A stretch of 64,000 bases of DNA, taken from assembly GCF_002158995.1 (NCBI RefSeq), contig NZ_LOHF01000010.1, forward strand, positions 75,805 to 139,804. Reading direction: 5' to 3'. The position numbers and the translations under genes were made by a program. Of this stretch, positions 42,916-51,977 are shown piece after piece (position 1 is the stretch's first letter; each line of letters opens with the position of its first letter). The notes beneath the pieces are model-generated. The model was not told the DNA's origin, ran no database searches, and saw only the letters and a program-made list of their open reading frames with translations. This DNA is from Pseudomonas caspiana. GTDB taxonomy: Bacteria > Pseudomonadota > Gammaproteobacteria > Pseudomonadales > Pseudomonadaceae.

Positions 42916-44346
42916 TCAGCGCTTCTGCAACCACCCCAGAAAGCTGCCTTTTTTGATCGCCGCCGGTTTCTCGGTCAGCAATGACTGGCTGCTGTGTTGA
43001 CGTACAGCCTGGAGTTTTTTCAGGGCGTTTTTGATCTGGCCTTCCAGCTCCATGGTTTCCCGGGCGACCATCTTGTCGATGCGGTACACCACACACGAGG
43101 TCAGGGCGGTGAAGCGGGCTTCGGACGGGGTGTCATTGAGGATGCTCTGTTCGCCCATGACTTCACTGGGTCCCATGCGTCCGGCCTCGATGAACGTCTT
43201 GCCGTCAGACACCTCGGCAGACACTACGCCAGTGGCGATCACCAGCAGGCTGTCCGTCACTTCGTCCGCCTCGATGATCACTTGCCCTGCGGCGTATTCC
43301 TTGGCTGTCATGCTCTGTGCCAGATGGTTTTTCTCTTCGGTATTCAGCGCGCGGAACACTTTGACTTCATCCAGTAACGTACGGGCACGAGAGACCGGCT
43401 CTGCCAGCACGTCCGACTGCCAGGCAAGACCTGCTGCTTCGAGGTGGCGATAGGCGAGGTCGAACAGCAGGTTGCGGACCTCGCTTTTCTTGTCCAGGTC
43501 TTTGATGAACCCCGTGACGGTGTACTCGATGGTGGTCGGGCTGGCTTCCTTGACAACGGCGCGGGCCTTGGGGAACGGCAGTAAAGCGCTGCTGCCTTGG
43601 AGGGCGCGGTCCAGCGCATCCAGCACGCGGCGCGGGCGAATGTGTGGCGAGACCATGATGTTGATCGATACGCCGAACATGTCTTTGGGGCGACTCAGGT
43701 TGACGATCTTGGCTTTGGCGGCCACCGAGTTAGGGATGACCGCCGTGCTGCCCGTGCCGGTCAGCAAGTGGGTGGCACGCCAGTCGATATCGACGACCTT
43801 GCCTTCAACGCCGTCGATGCTGATCGAATCATCGACCTGATAAGGCTTGGTGGTGTTGAGGATGATCCCCGAGAACACATCGCTCAGCGTGCTTTGCAGC
43901 GCCAGACCGACCACGATAGCCATCGCTCCGGAGGTCGCCAGCAGACCTTTGACGGGCAACTGCATGACATAGCCGGCGGCGGCCACGATAGCGATGAGAA
44001 AGATCACCGCACCAATGACTTCCTGCAGCAGACGACCGCTGTGGCCGATGCGGCGCATCAGCAGAACACCGATGATTTCGGTCAGGGTTCGCGCGGCAAG
44101 AATCCACCAGATGATTTCCAGTGCAGTGGCAGCCAGATGCCGGGCGCTGTCGTCCTCCCATGGCGCGCTGTCCAGCGGGCTGAGGCCTGCGCTGATAATC
44201 ACCACGCTGTAGACCAGGAATAACGCCAGCCGAACCGCAACTCGCTGCAGGCGATACTGATACGACACCAGGTTCCAGCTGGCCAGATCAAGCAGGACCA
44301 GCAACATGCTGCAGATCAGCGGATAGCTTTGAATGAATGCGGGCAT
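42916..44346 (-). CDS. MscS-type mechanosensitive channel with cyclic-nucleotide-binding domain
   Basis: A 476-residue inner-membrane protein. Four to five N-terminal helices lead into the MscS core (GAMAIVVGLALQSTLSDVFS, then the beta-domain DSISIDGVEGKVVDIDWRAT with HLLTGTGSTAVIPNS). After the MscS C-terminal cage domain comes a cyclic-nucleotide-binding fold at about 330-445 (YAAGQVIIEADEVTDSLLVI, GEQSILNDTPSEARFTALT), which would let cAMP or another ligand gate the channel. The frame is open to 44577, but ATG 44346 has AGGA 9 nt upstream. It diverges from a LysR gene. Confidence 0.87.
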   Translation of the reverse strand: MPAFIQSYPLICSMLLVLLDLASWNLVSYQYRLQRVAVRLALFLVYSVVIISAGLSPLDSAPWEDDSARHLAATALEIIWWILAARTLTEIIGVLLMRRIGHSGRLLQEVIGAVIFLIAIVAAAGYVMQLPVKGLLATSGAMAIVVGLALQSTLSDVFSGIILNTTKPYQVDDSISIDGVEGKVVDIDWRATHLLTGTGSTAVIPNSVAAKAKIVNLSRPKDMFGVSINIMVSPHIRPRRVLDALDRALQGSSALLPFPKARAVVKEASPTTIEYTVTGFIKDLDKKSEVRNLLFDLAYRHLEAAGLAWQSDVLAEPVSRARTLLDEVKVFRALNTEEKNHLAQSMTAKEYAAGQVIIEADEVTDSLLVIATGVVSAEVSDGKTFIEAGRMGPSEVMGEQSILNDTPSEARFTALTSCVVYRIDKMVARETMELEGQIKNALKKLQAVRQHSSQSLLTEKPAAIKKGSFLGWLQKR

Positions 44347-44460
44347 GGTCTGATCCTGGAAATAAATAAGCCAAGGGAAAAGCAGTGAGCGCAGATTAAG
44401 CGGATGCATTGGGCTGATAAAGCTGGTAGAAAGCGTTTGACTGTCAACCAGTGAGCGACA

Positions 44461-45366
44461 ATGAACCCGTTCGAAGATATGCGCATATTTACCCAGGTCA
44501 TGGAATCCGGCAGTTTTACGGCTGCCGCCGACCAATTGGGACTGTCCAAGCAATTTATCAGTCGTCGCCTGATTCAACTTGAAGAGCGTCTCGGCGTGCG
44601 TTTGCTCAACCGCTCGACTCGTCGTCTGGATGTCACGCCGCTGGGGCAGGCGTACTATGAATCAGCGTTGCGTCTGGTGGCGGATCTCGAGCAGGCGGAG
44701 CAGAGCATAGCCGGACAAAACACTCAACCGCGAGGCACTATTCGTCTGACTGCGCCGCTGTCTTTTGCCATTGAACATTTGGGACCGTTGCTGCCGATGT
44801 TCCTGCAGCGCTACCCGGAAGTGTCGGTGGAAGTGGACCTGAGCGACCGTTCGGTGGACTTGCTCGGGGAAGGTTACGATCTGGCGCTGCGTATCGGCGT
44901 GCTGGAGGATTCGACCCTGATCGCCCGCCACATTGCTACGATCGAGCGGGTGTTCTGCTGCAGCCCCGATTATCTCGAACGGCGCGGCGCACCTGCCGAG
45001 CCCGAAGATCTCAAGGACCATGATTGTCTGCCTTACGGCCACAGCCGTCAGGTGCAGTGGCGCTTTGAGCGTAATGGCAAACCTCTGACCGTCAGCCTCT
45101 GCGGTCGTATGCGGGCCAACAACGGTGAGCTATTGCGTGATGCTGCGATTGGCGGTCTGGGTATCACTTATCTGCCGCTGTTCATCGTCGGTGCTGCGTT
45201 GAAGGAGGGGCGTCTGGTCCGTGTTCTCAACGAGTTCCGCACGCCGTCGCTGGCCCTGTCAGCGGTCTACCCGCAACACCGTCAGGGCGCCCGCCCGGTG
45301 CAGGCGTTGATCGAGTTCCTCAAGGAAAACCTGATTCAGTGTCCGTCGCTGGTATCGCCTGACTGA
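44461..45366 (+). CDS. LysR-family regulator
   Basis: A 301-residue LysR protein with HTH at about 5-60 (DMRIFTQVMESGSFTAAADQ, then LGLSKQFISRRLIQLEERLG) and an effector domain typical of the CrgA/DsdC-like group (RGTIRLTAPLSFAIEHLGP). Start ATG 44461. It is divergent from the channel gene and followed, after a REP, by the MBL hydrolase gene; either could be its target. Confidence 0.9.
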   Translation: MNPFEDMRIFTQVMESGSFTAAADQLGLSKQFISRRLIQLEERLGVRLLNRSTRRLDVTPLGQAYYESALRLVADLEQAEQSIAGQNTQPRGTIRLTAPLSFAIEHLGPLLPMFLQRYPEVSVEVDLSDRSVDLLGEGYDLALRIGVLEDSTLIARHIATIERVFCCSPDYLERRGAPAEPEDLKDHDCLPYGHSRQVQWRFERNGKPLTVSLCGRMRANNGELLRDAAIGGLGITYLPLFIVGAALKEGRLVRVLNEFRTPSLALSAVYPQHRQGARPVQALIEFLKENLIQCPSLVSPD

Positions 45367-45422
45367 ACAAGCACAAGGGTGCAATTCAAGACACCTCAAG
45401 TCCGGCATCATCCGGGCTATAG

Positions 45423-45493
45423 GTAGGAGTCGCCGAAGGCAGCGAAGGGGTTATTTCAGGAAAATAGCCATCGCAGCCTTCGGCAGCTCCTAC
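45423..45493. repeat. REP-type inverted repeat
   Basis: Arms GTAGGAGTCGCCGAAGGCAG and onward (45423-45445) and TCGCAGCCTTCGGCAGCTCC and onward (45471-45493), with three mismatches. Same subtype as 2201-2272. It lies between the LysR and MBL genes. Confidence 0.85.
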
Positions 45494-45520
45494 AAGAGAT
45501 ATTTGCCTTGAGGAACGCCC

Positions 45521-46513
45521 ATGAGCCTGTCCATTTCACCGATGTTGCGCAGCCTGACTTTAGGTCTCGTGCTGTTTTCCGGCGTTGCCAGCGCTGAGGT
45601 TCCTGCGCAGCAGAAAACCCAGGTGCCGGGCTATCAGCGTCTGGCAGTCGGTGATTACGAAGTCACCGCGCTGTTTGATGGCTACAACGATTTGTCCCCT
45701 GATTTGCTCAAGGGCCTGAGCGCGGGTCAGATCCGCGCGCTGCTGGCGCGTCGGGCAATCGAGACGCCTGGCGTACAGACCGCGTTCAATGCCTTCCTGA
45801 TCAACACCGGCAAGCATCTGATCCTCGTCGACACCGGCGCGGGCGCCTGCATCGGCGAGACGGCGGGTTTTCTATCGGCGAACATCAAGGCGTCCGGGTA
45901 TAACCCCGCCGATGTGGACACCATCCTGCTGACGCACCTGCATCTGGATCATGTCTGCGGTCTGGTCGATGCTCAGAAAAAACCGGTCTTCGCCAACGCC
46001 ACGGTTTACGCCTCCAGGCCCGAAGCCGATTACTGGCTGGATCCGACGGCCATCAGCCGGGCACCGGAAAGCGCCCGGGAATTTTTCCGGATACCTCAGG
46101 AGTCCATCGCGCCGTACCTTGCATCGGGCCGTTTCAAGACCTTCAAACCGGGTGATTCGCCAGTACCTGAAGTGAAAACCGCACTGGAAGCAGGCCATAC
46201 GCCGGGCAGTACGACTTATCTGTTCAGCTCGCAAGGCCAGAGCATCGTGTTCATGGGCGATCTTGTTCACGACCTGGCCGTGCAGTTTGATCACCCGGAA
46301 GTTTCGATCAGCTTTGATGTGAATGCCAAAGAGGCAATTGCGAGCCGTGATCAGGTGTTCAGCATGGTGGCCAAACAGAAAATCTGGGCGGCGGCTGCAC
46401 ACTTGCCATTCCCGGGTATTGGTCACATCAATGCGCTGAACAAGCGTTTTGAGTGGGTGCCAGTGGAATACGGCCCCTACCAGCGTGCAGCCCACGTGCC
46501 GCTGCTGAAATAA
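45521..46513 (+). CDS. Secreted MBL-fold metallo-hydrolase
   Basis: A 330-residue precursor with a signal peptide (SLTLGLVLFSGVASA, cleavage near 25) and a metallo-beta-lactamase fold. The dinuclear metal motif is THLHLDH at 138-144; further ligands are H in EAGHTPGSTTYL near 222 and D in VFMGDLVHD near 245. Periplasmic members of this group include lactonase-like and sulfatase-like enzymes; the substrate is not clear. ATG 45521 follows TTGAGGAACGCCC. A strong terminator follows, so it is a single-gene unit. Confidence 0.88.
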   Translation: MSLSISPMLRSLTLGLVLFSGVASAEVPAQQKTQVPGYQRLAVGDYEVTALFDGYNDLSPDLLKGLSAGQIRALLARRAIETPGVQTAFNAFLINTGKHLILVDTGAGACIGETAGFLSANIKASGYNPADVDTILLTHLHLDHVCGLVDAQKKPVFANATVYASRPEADYWLDPTAISRAPESAREFFRIPQESIAPYLASGRFKTFKPGDSPVPEVKTALEAGHTPGSTTYLFSSQGQSIVFMGDLVHDLAVQFDHPEVSISFDVNAKEAIASRDQVFSMVAKQKIWAAAAHLPFPGIGHINALNKRFEWVPVEYGPYQRAAHVPLLK

Positions 46514-46536
46514 ACGCTCCGTTTTAATTCCTCTGC

Positions 46537-46586
46537 CCGCGACCGGTCTGAGCGATCAAGCTTCAGGTCGGTCGCGGATTTTTTTT
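46537..46586 (+). terminator. Rho-independent terminator of the MBL gene
   Basis: CCGCGACC (46537-46544) and GGTCGCGG (46570-46577) form the stem base, with partial pairing of the inner 25 bases, followed by A and eight T. Confidence 0.8.
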
Positions 46587-46642
46587 GCTTTGCGGATAGG
46601 GTAGGGTGGCGAATCGACCCGCCATGAGCCGAAGGAGTCATC

Positions 46643-47512
46643 TTGAGCGTCCCTGCAATCGCCCACTTGCACAGCGAAAAGTTCTCCGCCACGCGGGTAG
46701 TGGACGCCTGCCCGGACCCCGAAAAAATCATCGACATCCCCTGTCTCGATGCGTTCTCGATCATCGTCCAGCTAGAGGATTTCGCCGAACATCGTCTGTG
46801 GCGCGGCCGGCGCTTGAGTTATGCCGGTGGTTACCGGCAGGGCAGCGTTTCCTTGCCATTCATGGGCGATGAACTGCGCTGCCAGCACCGGGCGTCCTAT
46901 GACAACCTGCGCTTCAATATTCCGCGGCAGACGTTCGACGATTACCAGCGTGAGAACGGCGGCAGGATTATCAGCGGTTTCCGCTATGAACAGGGCGCTC
47001 AGGATCAGGTGCTGTATCACCTGGCCCAGGCGATGTTGCCTGCGTTGCGAAATCCTGCTGCTGCCAATCAGTTGTTCATCGACCACATTCTGTTGGCGAT
47101 GTGCGCGCATTCAATCAGCCATTACGGACGTATTGCTTCCACGGCTGGCAAGTTCACCACCACCCTGACTCCGCTTCAGGAGCGCCTGGCCAAAGAGATG
47201 ATTGCCAGCAACCTGGGGAGCGATTTGTCGGTCGAGCGAATCGCGCAAGAGTGCTCGCTGAGTCGCAGCCACTTTTCCCGCGCATTCAAACAGGCAACGG
47301 GGGTCGCGCCACATACCTGGTTGTTGCAGATGCGTGTGGAAAAGGCCAAAGAGTTGTTGAAGGCCCAGCCCGGGTTGTCACTGGTCCACATCGCTGATGC
47401 GTGCGGCTTCTCAGATCAACCGCACCTGACCCGAGTGTTTACCCGGTTGGTGGGCGCGACGCCTAGCGCATGGCGGGCCGCTCAGCGGGGTACGGTGATT
47501 GTTTTGGGTTGA
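46643..47512 (+). CDS. AraC-family regulator
   Basis: A 289-residue regulator with an undefined N-terminal domain (1-180) and a C-terminal AraC double HTH (LSVERIAQECSLSRSHFSRA; LVHIADACGFSDQPHLTRVF). It begins at TTG 46643, chosen because AAGGAG stands 7 nt upstream and no ATG or GTG fits as well. The DNA-binding domain is close to that of the short AraC protein at 59813-60499. It follows the MBL gene after a terminator; no target is obvious. Confidence 0.88.
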   Translation: MSVPAIAHLHSEKFSATRVVDACPDPEKIIDIPCLDAFSIIVQLEDFAEHRLWRGRRLSYAGGYRQGSVSLPFMGDELRCQHRASYDNLRFNIPRQTFDDYQRENGGRIISGFRYEQGAQDQVLYHLAQAMLPALRNPAAANQLFIDHILLAMCAHSISHYGRIASTAGKFTTTLTPLQERLAKEMIASNLGSDLSVERIAQECSLSRSHFSRAFKQATGVAPHTWLLQMRVEKAKELLKAQPGLSLVHIADACGFSDQPHLTRVFTRLVGATPSAWRAAQRGTVIVLG

Positions 47513-47541
47513 AGGGAAATAAGGCATCTGCGCTAAACATC

Positions 47542-47629
47542 TGTAGGAGTGAGCTTGCTCGCGATAAACGATAACGCGGTATGGCTGCTGGCTGCGTCTC
47601 ATGTATCGCGGGCAAGCCCGGCTCCCACG
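47542..47629. repeat. REP-type inverted repeat, diverged
   Basis: TGTAGGAGTGAGCTTGCTCG and onward (47542-47565) is partly inverted at 47605-47628 (ATCGCGGGCAAGCCCGGCTC and onward). It lies between convergent genes. Confidence 0.75.
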
Positions 47630-47695
47630 GGTTTGGTGTGCTCTCGCGATTGGCGCATCAATTGCGGGCAAACATAGAATCACCCAGCCCGGGAA

Positions 47696-48895
47696 TTAAT
47701 GCTTCCCTCGGCCACTTACCAGAAATACCGCCAGCGCAATCAACGGCAAACCTGCGCCCAGCAGCACAACGCCATGCCAGCCATTCTGTTCATACAGGCT
47801 GCTGGCCAATGCCGAGCCAATGGCGCCGCCGACGAAGATACTGGTCATGTACAGCGCGTTCAGCCGACCGCGACTGGCCGGGTCAAGGGCATACACGGCG
47901 CGCTGGCCCAGAACCATATTCATCTGTACCGCGAAGTCGAGCAGCACGCCGGTAATGGCCAGACCTATGACGCTATAGCCTGGCTGACTCAGACCAACAA
48001 GAAACGCCACCGGTGCCAGCGTCATAGCGATCAACGAGGCGCGCTGGGTATGCCCGGCATCGGCCAGACGCCCGGCTATCGGCGCGGCGATCGCACCAAT
48101 TGCACCCACCAGCGCGAACAGCGCGATCTGGGTTTGCGACAGGCCGAACTCACGCGAAAGCTCAATCGGCACCGCTGTCCAGAACAGGCTGAATGCCGCA
48201 AACAGCAAGCCCTGGTACAGCGCCCGATGACGCAACACCGAATACTTGCGCAGCAAGGTCAGCAATGAGCCAAGCAGTTGCGTGTAAGACGCTTTGTGAT
48301 CAGGCACGCGTTTGGGGATGGTCAGCGCCAGCACCACAATGATCGCCAGCATCACCACCGAGGCAACCATGAACACAGCGCGCCAGCCGAAATGGTCAGC
48401 GATCAGGCTGGACAGCGGGCGTGCCAGCAAGATACCCAGCAGCAGGCCGCCCATGATGTTGCCAACGACCTGGCCACGGGTTTCTTCCGGTGCCAGATGC
48501 GCGGCCAGCGGCACCAGCATCTGCACTGAAACCGAGCTGAAGCCAATCAACAGGGAAACCATCAGGAATGCGTTGGCGTGTTCGCTGAAAGCGGCGGCCA
48601 GCAGGCTGGCGGTTGCCACGATTGCAGTGCAGATCATCAGCTTTCGATTTTCCAGCAGGTCAGCCAGAGGCACCAGAAACAGCAGTCCGAGGGCGTAGCC
48701 GATCTGGGTCAGCGAGACGATCAGGCTGGCGCTGTGTGCCGACAGGCCAACGTCGGGGGCGATCAGTTCGACGATGGGCTGGGCGTAATAGATGTTGGCC
48801 ACGATGGCGCCGCAGCAAAAAGCGAACAGCAGCACCAGGCCGCGAGTCAGGGTGTGTTTAGGCGTTTGAGCGGATGACGCTGCCAAGGGATTCAT
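47696..48895 (-). CDS. MFS transporter (DHA/sugar-efflux type)
   Basis: A 399-residue 12-helix MFS exporter. The opening LLFAFCCGAIVANIYYAQPI at about 21-40 and LADLLENRKLMICTAIVATA in loop 2-3 resemble the YnfM/AraJ-like DHA1 group; QMLVPLAAHLAPEETRGQVV near 130-150 is a further group mark. Start ATG 48895, poor ribosome site. The LysR gene just upstream on the same strand (147-bp gap) may regulate it. Cargo unknown. Confidence 0.85.
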   Translation of the reverse strand: MNPLAASSAQTPKHTLTRGLVLLFAFCCGAIVANIYYAQPIVELIAPDVGLSAHSASLIVSLTQIGYALGLLFLVPLADLLENRKLMICTAIVATASLLAAAFSEHANAFLMVSLLIGFSSVSVQMLVPLAAHLAPEETRGQVVGNIMGGLLLGILLARPLSSLIADHFGWRAVFMVASVVMLAIIVVLALTIPKRVPDHKASYTQLLGSLLTLLRKYSVLRHRALYQGLLFAAFSLFWTAVPIELSREFGLSQTQIALFALVGAIGAIAAPIAGRLADAGHTQRASLIAMTLAPVAFLVGLSQPGYSVIGLAITGVLLDFAVQMNMVLGQRAVYALDPASRGRLNALYMTSIFVGGAIGSALASSLYEQNGWHGVVLLGAGLPLIALAVFLVSGRGKH

Positions 48896-49042
48896 AATGG
48901 TTAACTCATGTTCAGTCTGGATAGGGTCAGTCCGTAGCGAAAGGCTTACGGATCGGCATGGCTGCCACCTTAAGCGAGCCGTTGACTGACGGGAATCGGT
49001 CGCCAGCGCAACGCAGCGTTGCGCAAAACGCTCGGCGGTTGT

Positions 49043-49963
49043 TCATTTTTTAGAATATTCATTGCATGTGCCGAGGAGTTCAGTGAGGAAGTCAATGAAG
49101 GTATTGACTCGTCTGGAGCCGCGATGATTGGGTAGATAAAGCGCATTGATGGCTGAGCTGGCGCGATACGGGTTGATTTCGTAGTCGCTGAGTACACGGG
49201 CCAGCGTGCCTTTTGCGACGTCCGTGCTCACCAGCCAGTCAGCGAGTAAAGCCACCCCGGCACCTGCCAGCGCCGCTTTGCGCAGAACATCGGCATTACT
49301 GCTTTTCAGGCGGCCCTTCACCTCGACCTGTTGTGCGTCGCCGGCACGTACAAAGGTCCAGACCTGACGATGGCCGGCATAACTGAAGCGCAGGCAGCAA
49401 TGCTGGAGGAGGTCGTCGGGTTCGACGGGGCGGCCGTGCTCCGCCAGATATCCCGGACTTGCCACCACCCAGCGACTGAATTCGCCCACCTTGCGGCATA
49501 CCAGCTCATCGTTGGGGGCGGCTGCGCCCAGGCGAATCGCTACGTCATAACGCCCGCCAAGCAAGTCGTCCAGCTCATCGCTAAGGTCGATGTCCAGTTC
49601 CAGATGGGGATGGCGAGCGAGGAAACGGCCAAGATGCGGCGCGATCAGGCGTCGTCCAAACTCCACCGGTACACAGACTCGCAACTGTCCCACCGGCTCG
49701 TCGCCGCGATCCATGATCTGCGCGTCGGCTTCGGCTACATCCTCAAGGATTTTGCGGGCTTTCTGATAATAACTGACGCCCGCCTCGGTCAAAGTGACCT
49801 GTCGGGTCGAGCGATTCAGTAGCACTGCCCCAAGTTCTGCCTCCAGTGCACCGATCATTCTGGTGACCGACGATGTCGCGAGGTCGAGTTTGCGAGCAGC
49901 AGCGGAAAAGCCTTTGGCATCCACGGACTCGACGAACATTTTCAGTGCTAACAACTTGTCCAT
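49043..49963 (-). CDS. LysR-family regulator
   Basis: A 306-residue LysR protein: HTH at about 3-60 (LLALKMFVESVDAKGFSAAA, then LDLATSSVTRMIGALEAELG) and an effector domain. ATG 49963 is preceded by TGGAG at proper distance; the frame stays open to 50137 across a degenerate REP at 49995-50063, which should not be coding. It sits upstream of the MFS exporter on the same strand. Confidence 0.9.
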   Translation of the reverse strand: MDKLLALKMFVESVDAKGFSAAARKLDLATSSVTRMIGALEAELGAVLLNRSTRQVTLTEAGVSYYQKARKILEDVAEADAQIMDRGDEPVGQLRVCVPVEFGRRLIAPHLGRFLARHPHLELDIDLSDELDDLLGGRYDVAIRLGAAAPNDELVCRKVGEFSRWVVASPGYLAEHGRPVEPDDLLQHCCLRFSYAGHRQVWTFVRAGDAQQVEVKGRLKSSNADVLRKAALAGAGVALLADWLVSTDVAKGTLARVLSDYEINPYRASSAINALYLPNHRGSRRVNTFIDFLTELLGTCNEYSKK

Positions 49964-49994
49964 CGACACTCCAGCGGAAATCGGCAGCCAGCTC

Positions 49995-50063
49995 TGTAGG
50001 CGCTGTCGAAGGCGCGGTGGCGGTATCAGAATGAATGCTTCGCAGCCTTCGGCGTCCGCTACA
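49995..50063. repeat. Degenerate REP-type inverted repeat
   Basis: TGTAGGCGCTGTCGAAGGCG (from 49995) is loosely inverted at 50041-50063 (CGCAGCCTTCGGCGTCCGCT and onward). Same subtype as 2201-2272, with more changes. Confidence 0.65.
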
Positions 50064-50252
50064 GAAATAGCACACCAGATCGGACGGTTGAATTTTGTCT
50101 GACCGGAGCACCAAAGTACAAGTTCTACAGCCTGCACAACCGCATGCTTTATAGCGTATCGCTACTATGAGCGAGCACAACATCAAAGTTCAACTCATAC
50201 ACTTGTATGATTGTGCTTAGTCGCAACTAAAGTTTATTGATTTAGTTCGCTG

Positions 50253-50270
50253 ACTATCCTTATAGATAGT
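50253..50270. promoter_or_regulatory. Short dyad ACTATC-N6-GATAGT
   Basis: A perfect 6-bp dyad in the AT-rich gap before the winged-helix/NTPase gene, 118 bp upstream of its start. It may be an operator half-pair or chance. Confidence 0.25.
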
Positions 50271-50310
50271 ATCGGCAGATTGAATTAGCTGCTTACATAC
50301 GCTGAGCCGC

Positions 50311-50346
50311 CAGTGATAAATCCGTTTTGATCGCGATTTATCACTG
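50311..50346. promoter_or_regulatory. 12-bp perfect inverted repeat before the signalling cluster
   Basis: CAGTGATAAATC (50311-50322) and GATTTATCACTG (50335-50346) are perfectly inverted around 12 bp, ending 41 bp before ATG 50388. No T-run follows, so it is more likely an operator or a leader RNA hairpin controlling the regulator gene than a terminator. Confidence 0.5.
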
Positions 50347-50387
50347 CGCCGGATACTTACCGCCCCCGACGGACAGTGTGAATAAAA

Positions 50388-51953
50388 ATGATCAGTCTCG
50401 GCCAAGTCAGCGTCTCTCTTGAATTAAGAGAAGTGTTCAGAAACGGCGTACCGCTGCGGGTGGGCACCCGCGCGTTCGACATTCTGGAGCTGTTGATTTC
50501 CTGTCCGGGGCGACTGGTCAGCAAAGACGAGATTCTTCAGCGGGTCTGGCCAGATACCGTGGTTGAAGAAAACAACCTGCAGGTGCATGTTTCTGCGCTG
50601 CGCAAGGCATTGAGCGAAGACCGTGATCTCATCCGGACCATACCAGGCCGTGGTTACATGCTGGTAGGCGGCGAGGACGATTCAGCGTCTGCATCTGCGC
50701 CCGATCATGTGGATGCAATCTCAGGCAGCGGCTTTGACAGCGCAATGCTGCGTAAAAATGACTTGCTCAATAACGTCGCGCTGATCGGGCGCGAAAAGGC
50801 GCTGGAAGGAGTCTGCGAGGCCTTGCTGGGGGATTCATTGGTGAGCCTCGTCGGTTCAGGGGGGATCGGCAAGACGTCCCTCGCCGTTGCGGTTGCCCAT
50901 CACTTGTCGATGACTGACAGCCTGCACGTCTGTTTCGTACCGTTGGCGCAGGTCGTCAGCCCTGAGCGTATTGTCGATTCCCTGGCGTTTGCGCTGGATC
51001 TGTTGGTTTTACCGGGGCAGTCGATCATGGCGGCCATTGTCGAGCGCCTGGATCAGCAGAACCGCCTGGTTATCCTGGATAATTGCGAGCACCTGATTGA
51101 TGCGGTAGCTGCGGTCAGCGAGCAGTTGCTGCGCAGCTGCCCTTCGTTGCGTATCCTCGTCACCAGTCGTGAGCCACTGCGTATTGGCGGCGAACGCACG
51201 CTTAGTGTGGCACCGCTGGACATCCCCGGGCAGGACGCGGGCCGTGAAGTCATCCTGCAGAGCAGTTCAGCACAATTGTTCATGACGCGTCTGCGGGCGC
51301 TTGACTCGTTTTTTCCGGCGGAACGCCTTGAGACGCTGGACGAGCAGAGTGTGGCGTTGATCGCGCAGGTCTGTCGTCAGCTGGATGGCATTCCGCTTGC
51401 GCTGGAGATGGCCGCTGCGCGGGCCGCAACTCTGGGCTTGTTCGAGTTAGTGCAAAGTCTGCAGCAGAGTCCGCATTTATTGTCCGGTGGTCTGCGAAGT
51501 GCCCCGGATCGGCATCAGTCACTGGTGGCATCCCTGGAGTGGAGCTATCGTTTGCTGAGTCCGGAAGAGCGTGCGGTGCTGGAGCGCCTGGCTCAGCTGG
51601 AGGGGCGTTTTACCCTTGCCCAGGCCTGTGAAATGGCGCAAACGCCGGTGTTGCCTAAGGGGCGAGTGATGGATTGCATCGTCAGCCTGGCGCAGAAATC
51701 CCTCATGACGGTTGTGGCGCAGGGGCCATTCCGGTTCTATCGACTGTTGAGCGCAACCCGAAGCTGGCTTGTGGACGCGGTTGCCAGGCTGTCGAGTGAC
51801 AATGCTCCACAGCAGAACATTCTGCGCGGTAACGAAAGGTTAGAGGGGGCGGTGTCAATGCCATCGGTAGCGACCTTGCGAGCACCCCGCATCCAGTACG
51901 AGTCAGACTATTTTCATTTCAATCACCAAAGAGTTCTGGCGACAAGCCAATAG
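50388..51953 (+). CDS. Winged-helix/STAND-type NTPase regulator
   Basis: A 521-residue protein with an OmpR/PhoB-like winged-helix DNA-binding domain at 1-95 (VGTRAFDILELLISCPGRLV, ending IRTIPGRGYMLVGG) fused to a P-loop NTPase. Walker A is GSGGIGKTS at 156-164, Walker B LVILDNCEH at 227-235, and the ARC-type helical part follows to about 450. There is no receiver domain. Related proteins usually continue into a long TPR sensor region; here the C-terminus is short (ends LATSQ), so the sensing part may be missing or supplied by a partner. It heads the signalling cluster; the next gene starts 24 bp later. Confidence 0.82.
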   Translation: MISLGQVSVSLELREVFRNGVPLRVGTRAFDILELLISCPGRLVSKDEILQRVWPDTVVEENNLQVHVSALRKALSEDRDLIRTIPGRGYMLVGGEDDSASASAPDHVDAISGSGFDSAMLRKNDLLNNVALIGREKALEGVCEALLGDSLVSLVGSGGIGKTSLAVAVAHHLSMTDSLHVCFVPLAQVVSPERIVDSLAFALDLLVLPGQSIMAAIVERLDQQNRLVILDNCEHLIDAVAAVSEQLLRSCPSLRILVTSREPLRIGGERTLSVAPLDIPGQDAGREVILQSSSAQLFMTRLRALDSFFPAERLETLDEQSVALIAQVCRQLDGIPLALEMAAARAATLGLFELVQSLQQSPHLLSGGLRSAPDRHQSLVASLEWSYRLLSPEERAVLERLAQLEGRFTLAQACEMAQTPVLPKGRVMDCIVSLAQKSLMTVVAQGPFRFYRLLSATRSWLVDAVARLSSDNAPQQNILRGNERLEGAVSMPSVATLRAPRIQYESDYFHFNHQRVLATSQ

Positions 51954-51977
51954 CACCAGGTTTCGGAATATCTGTAT

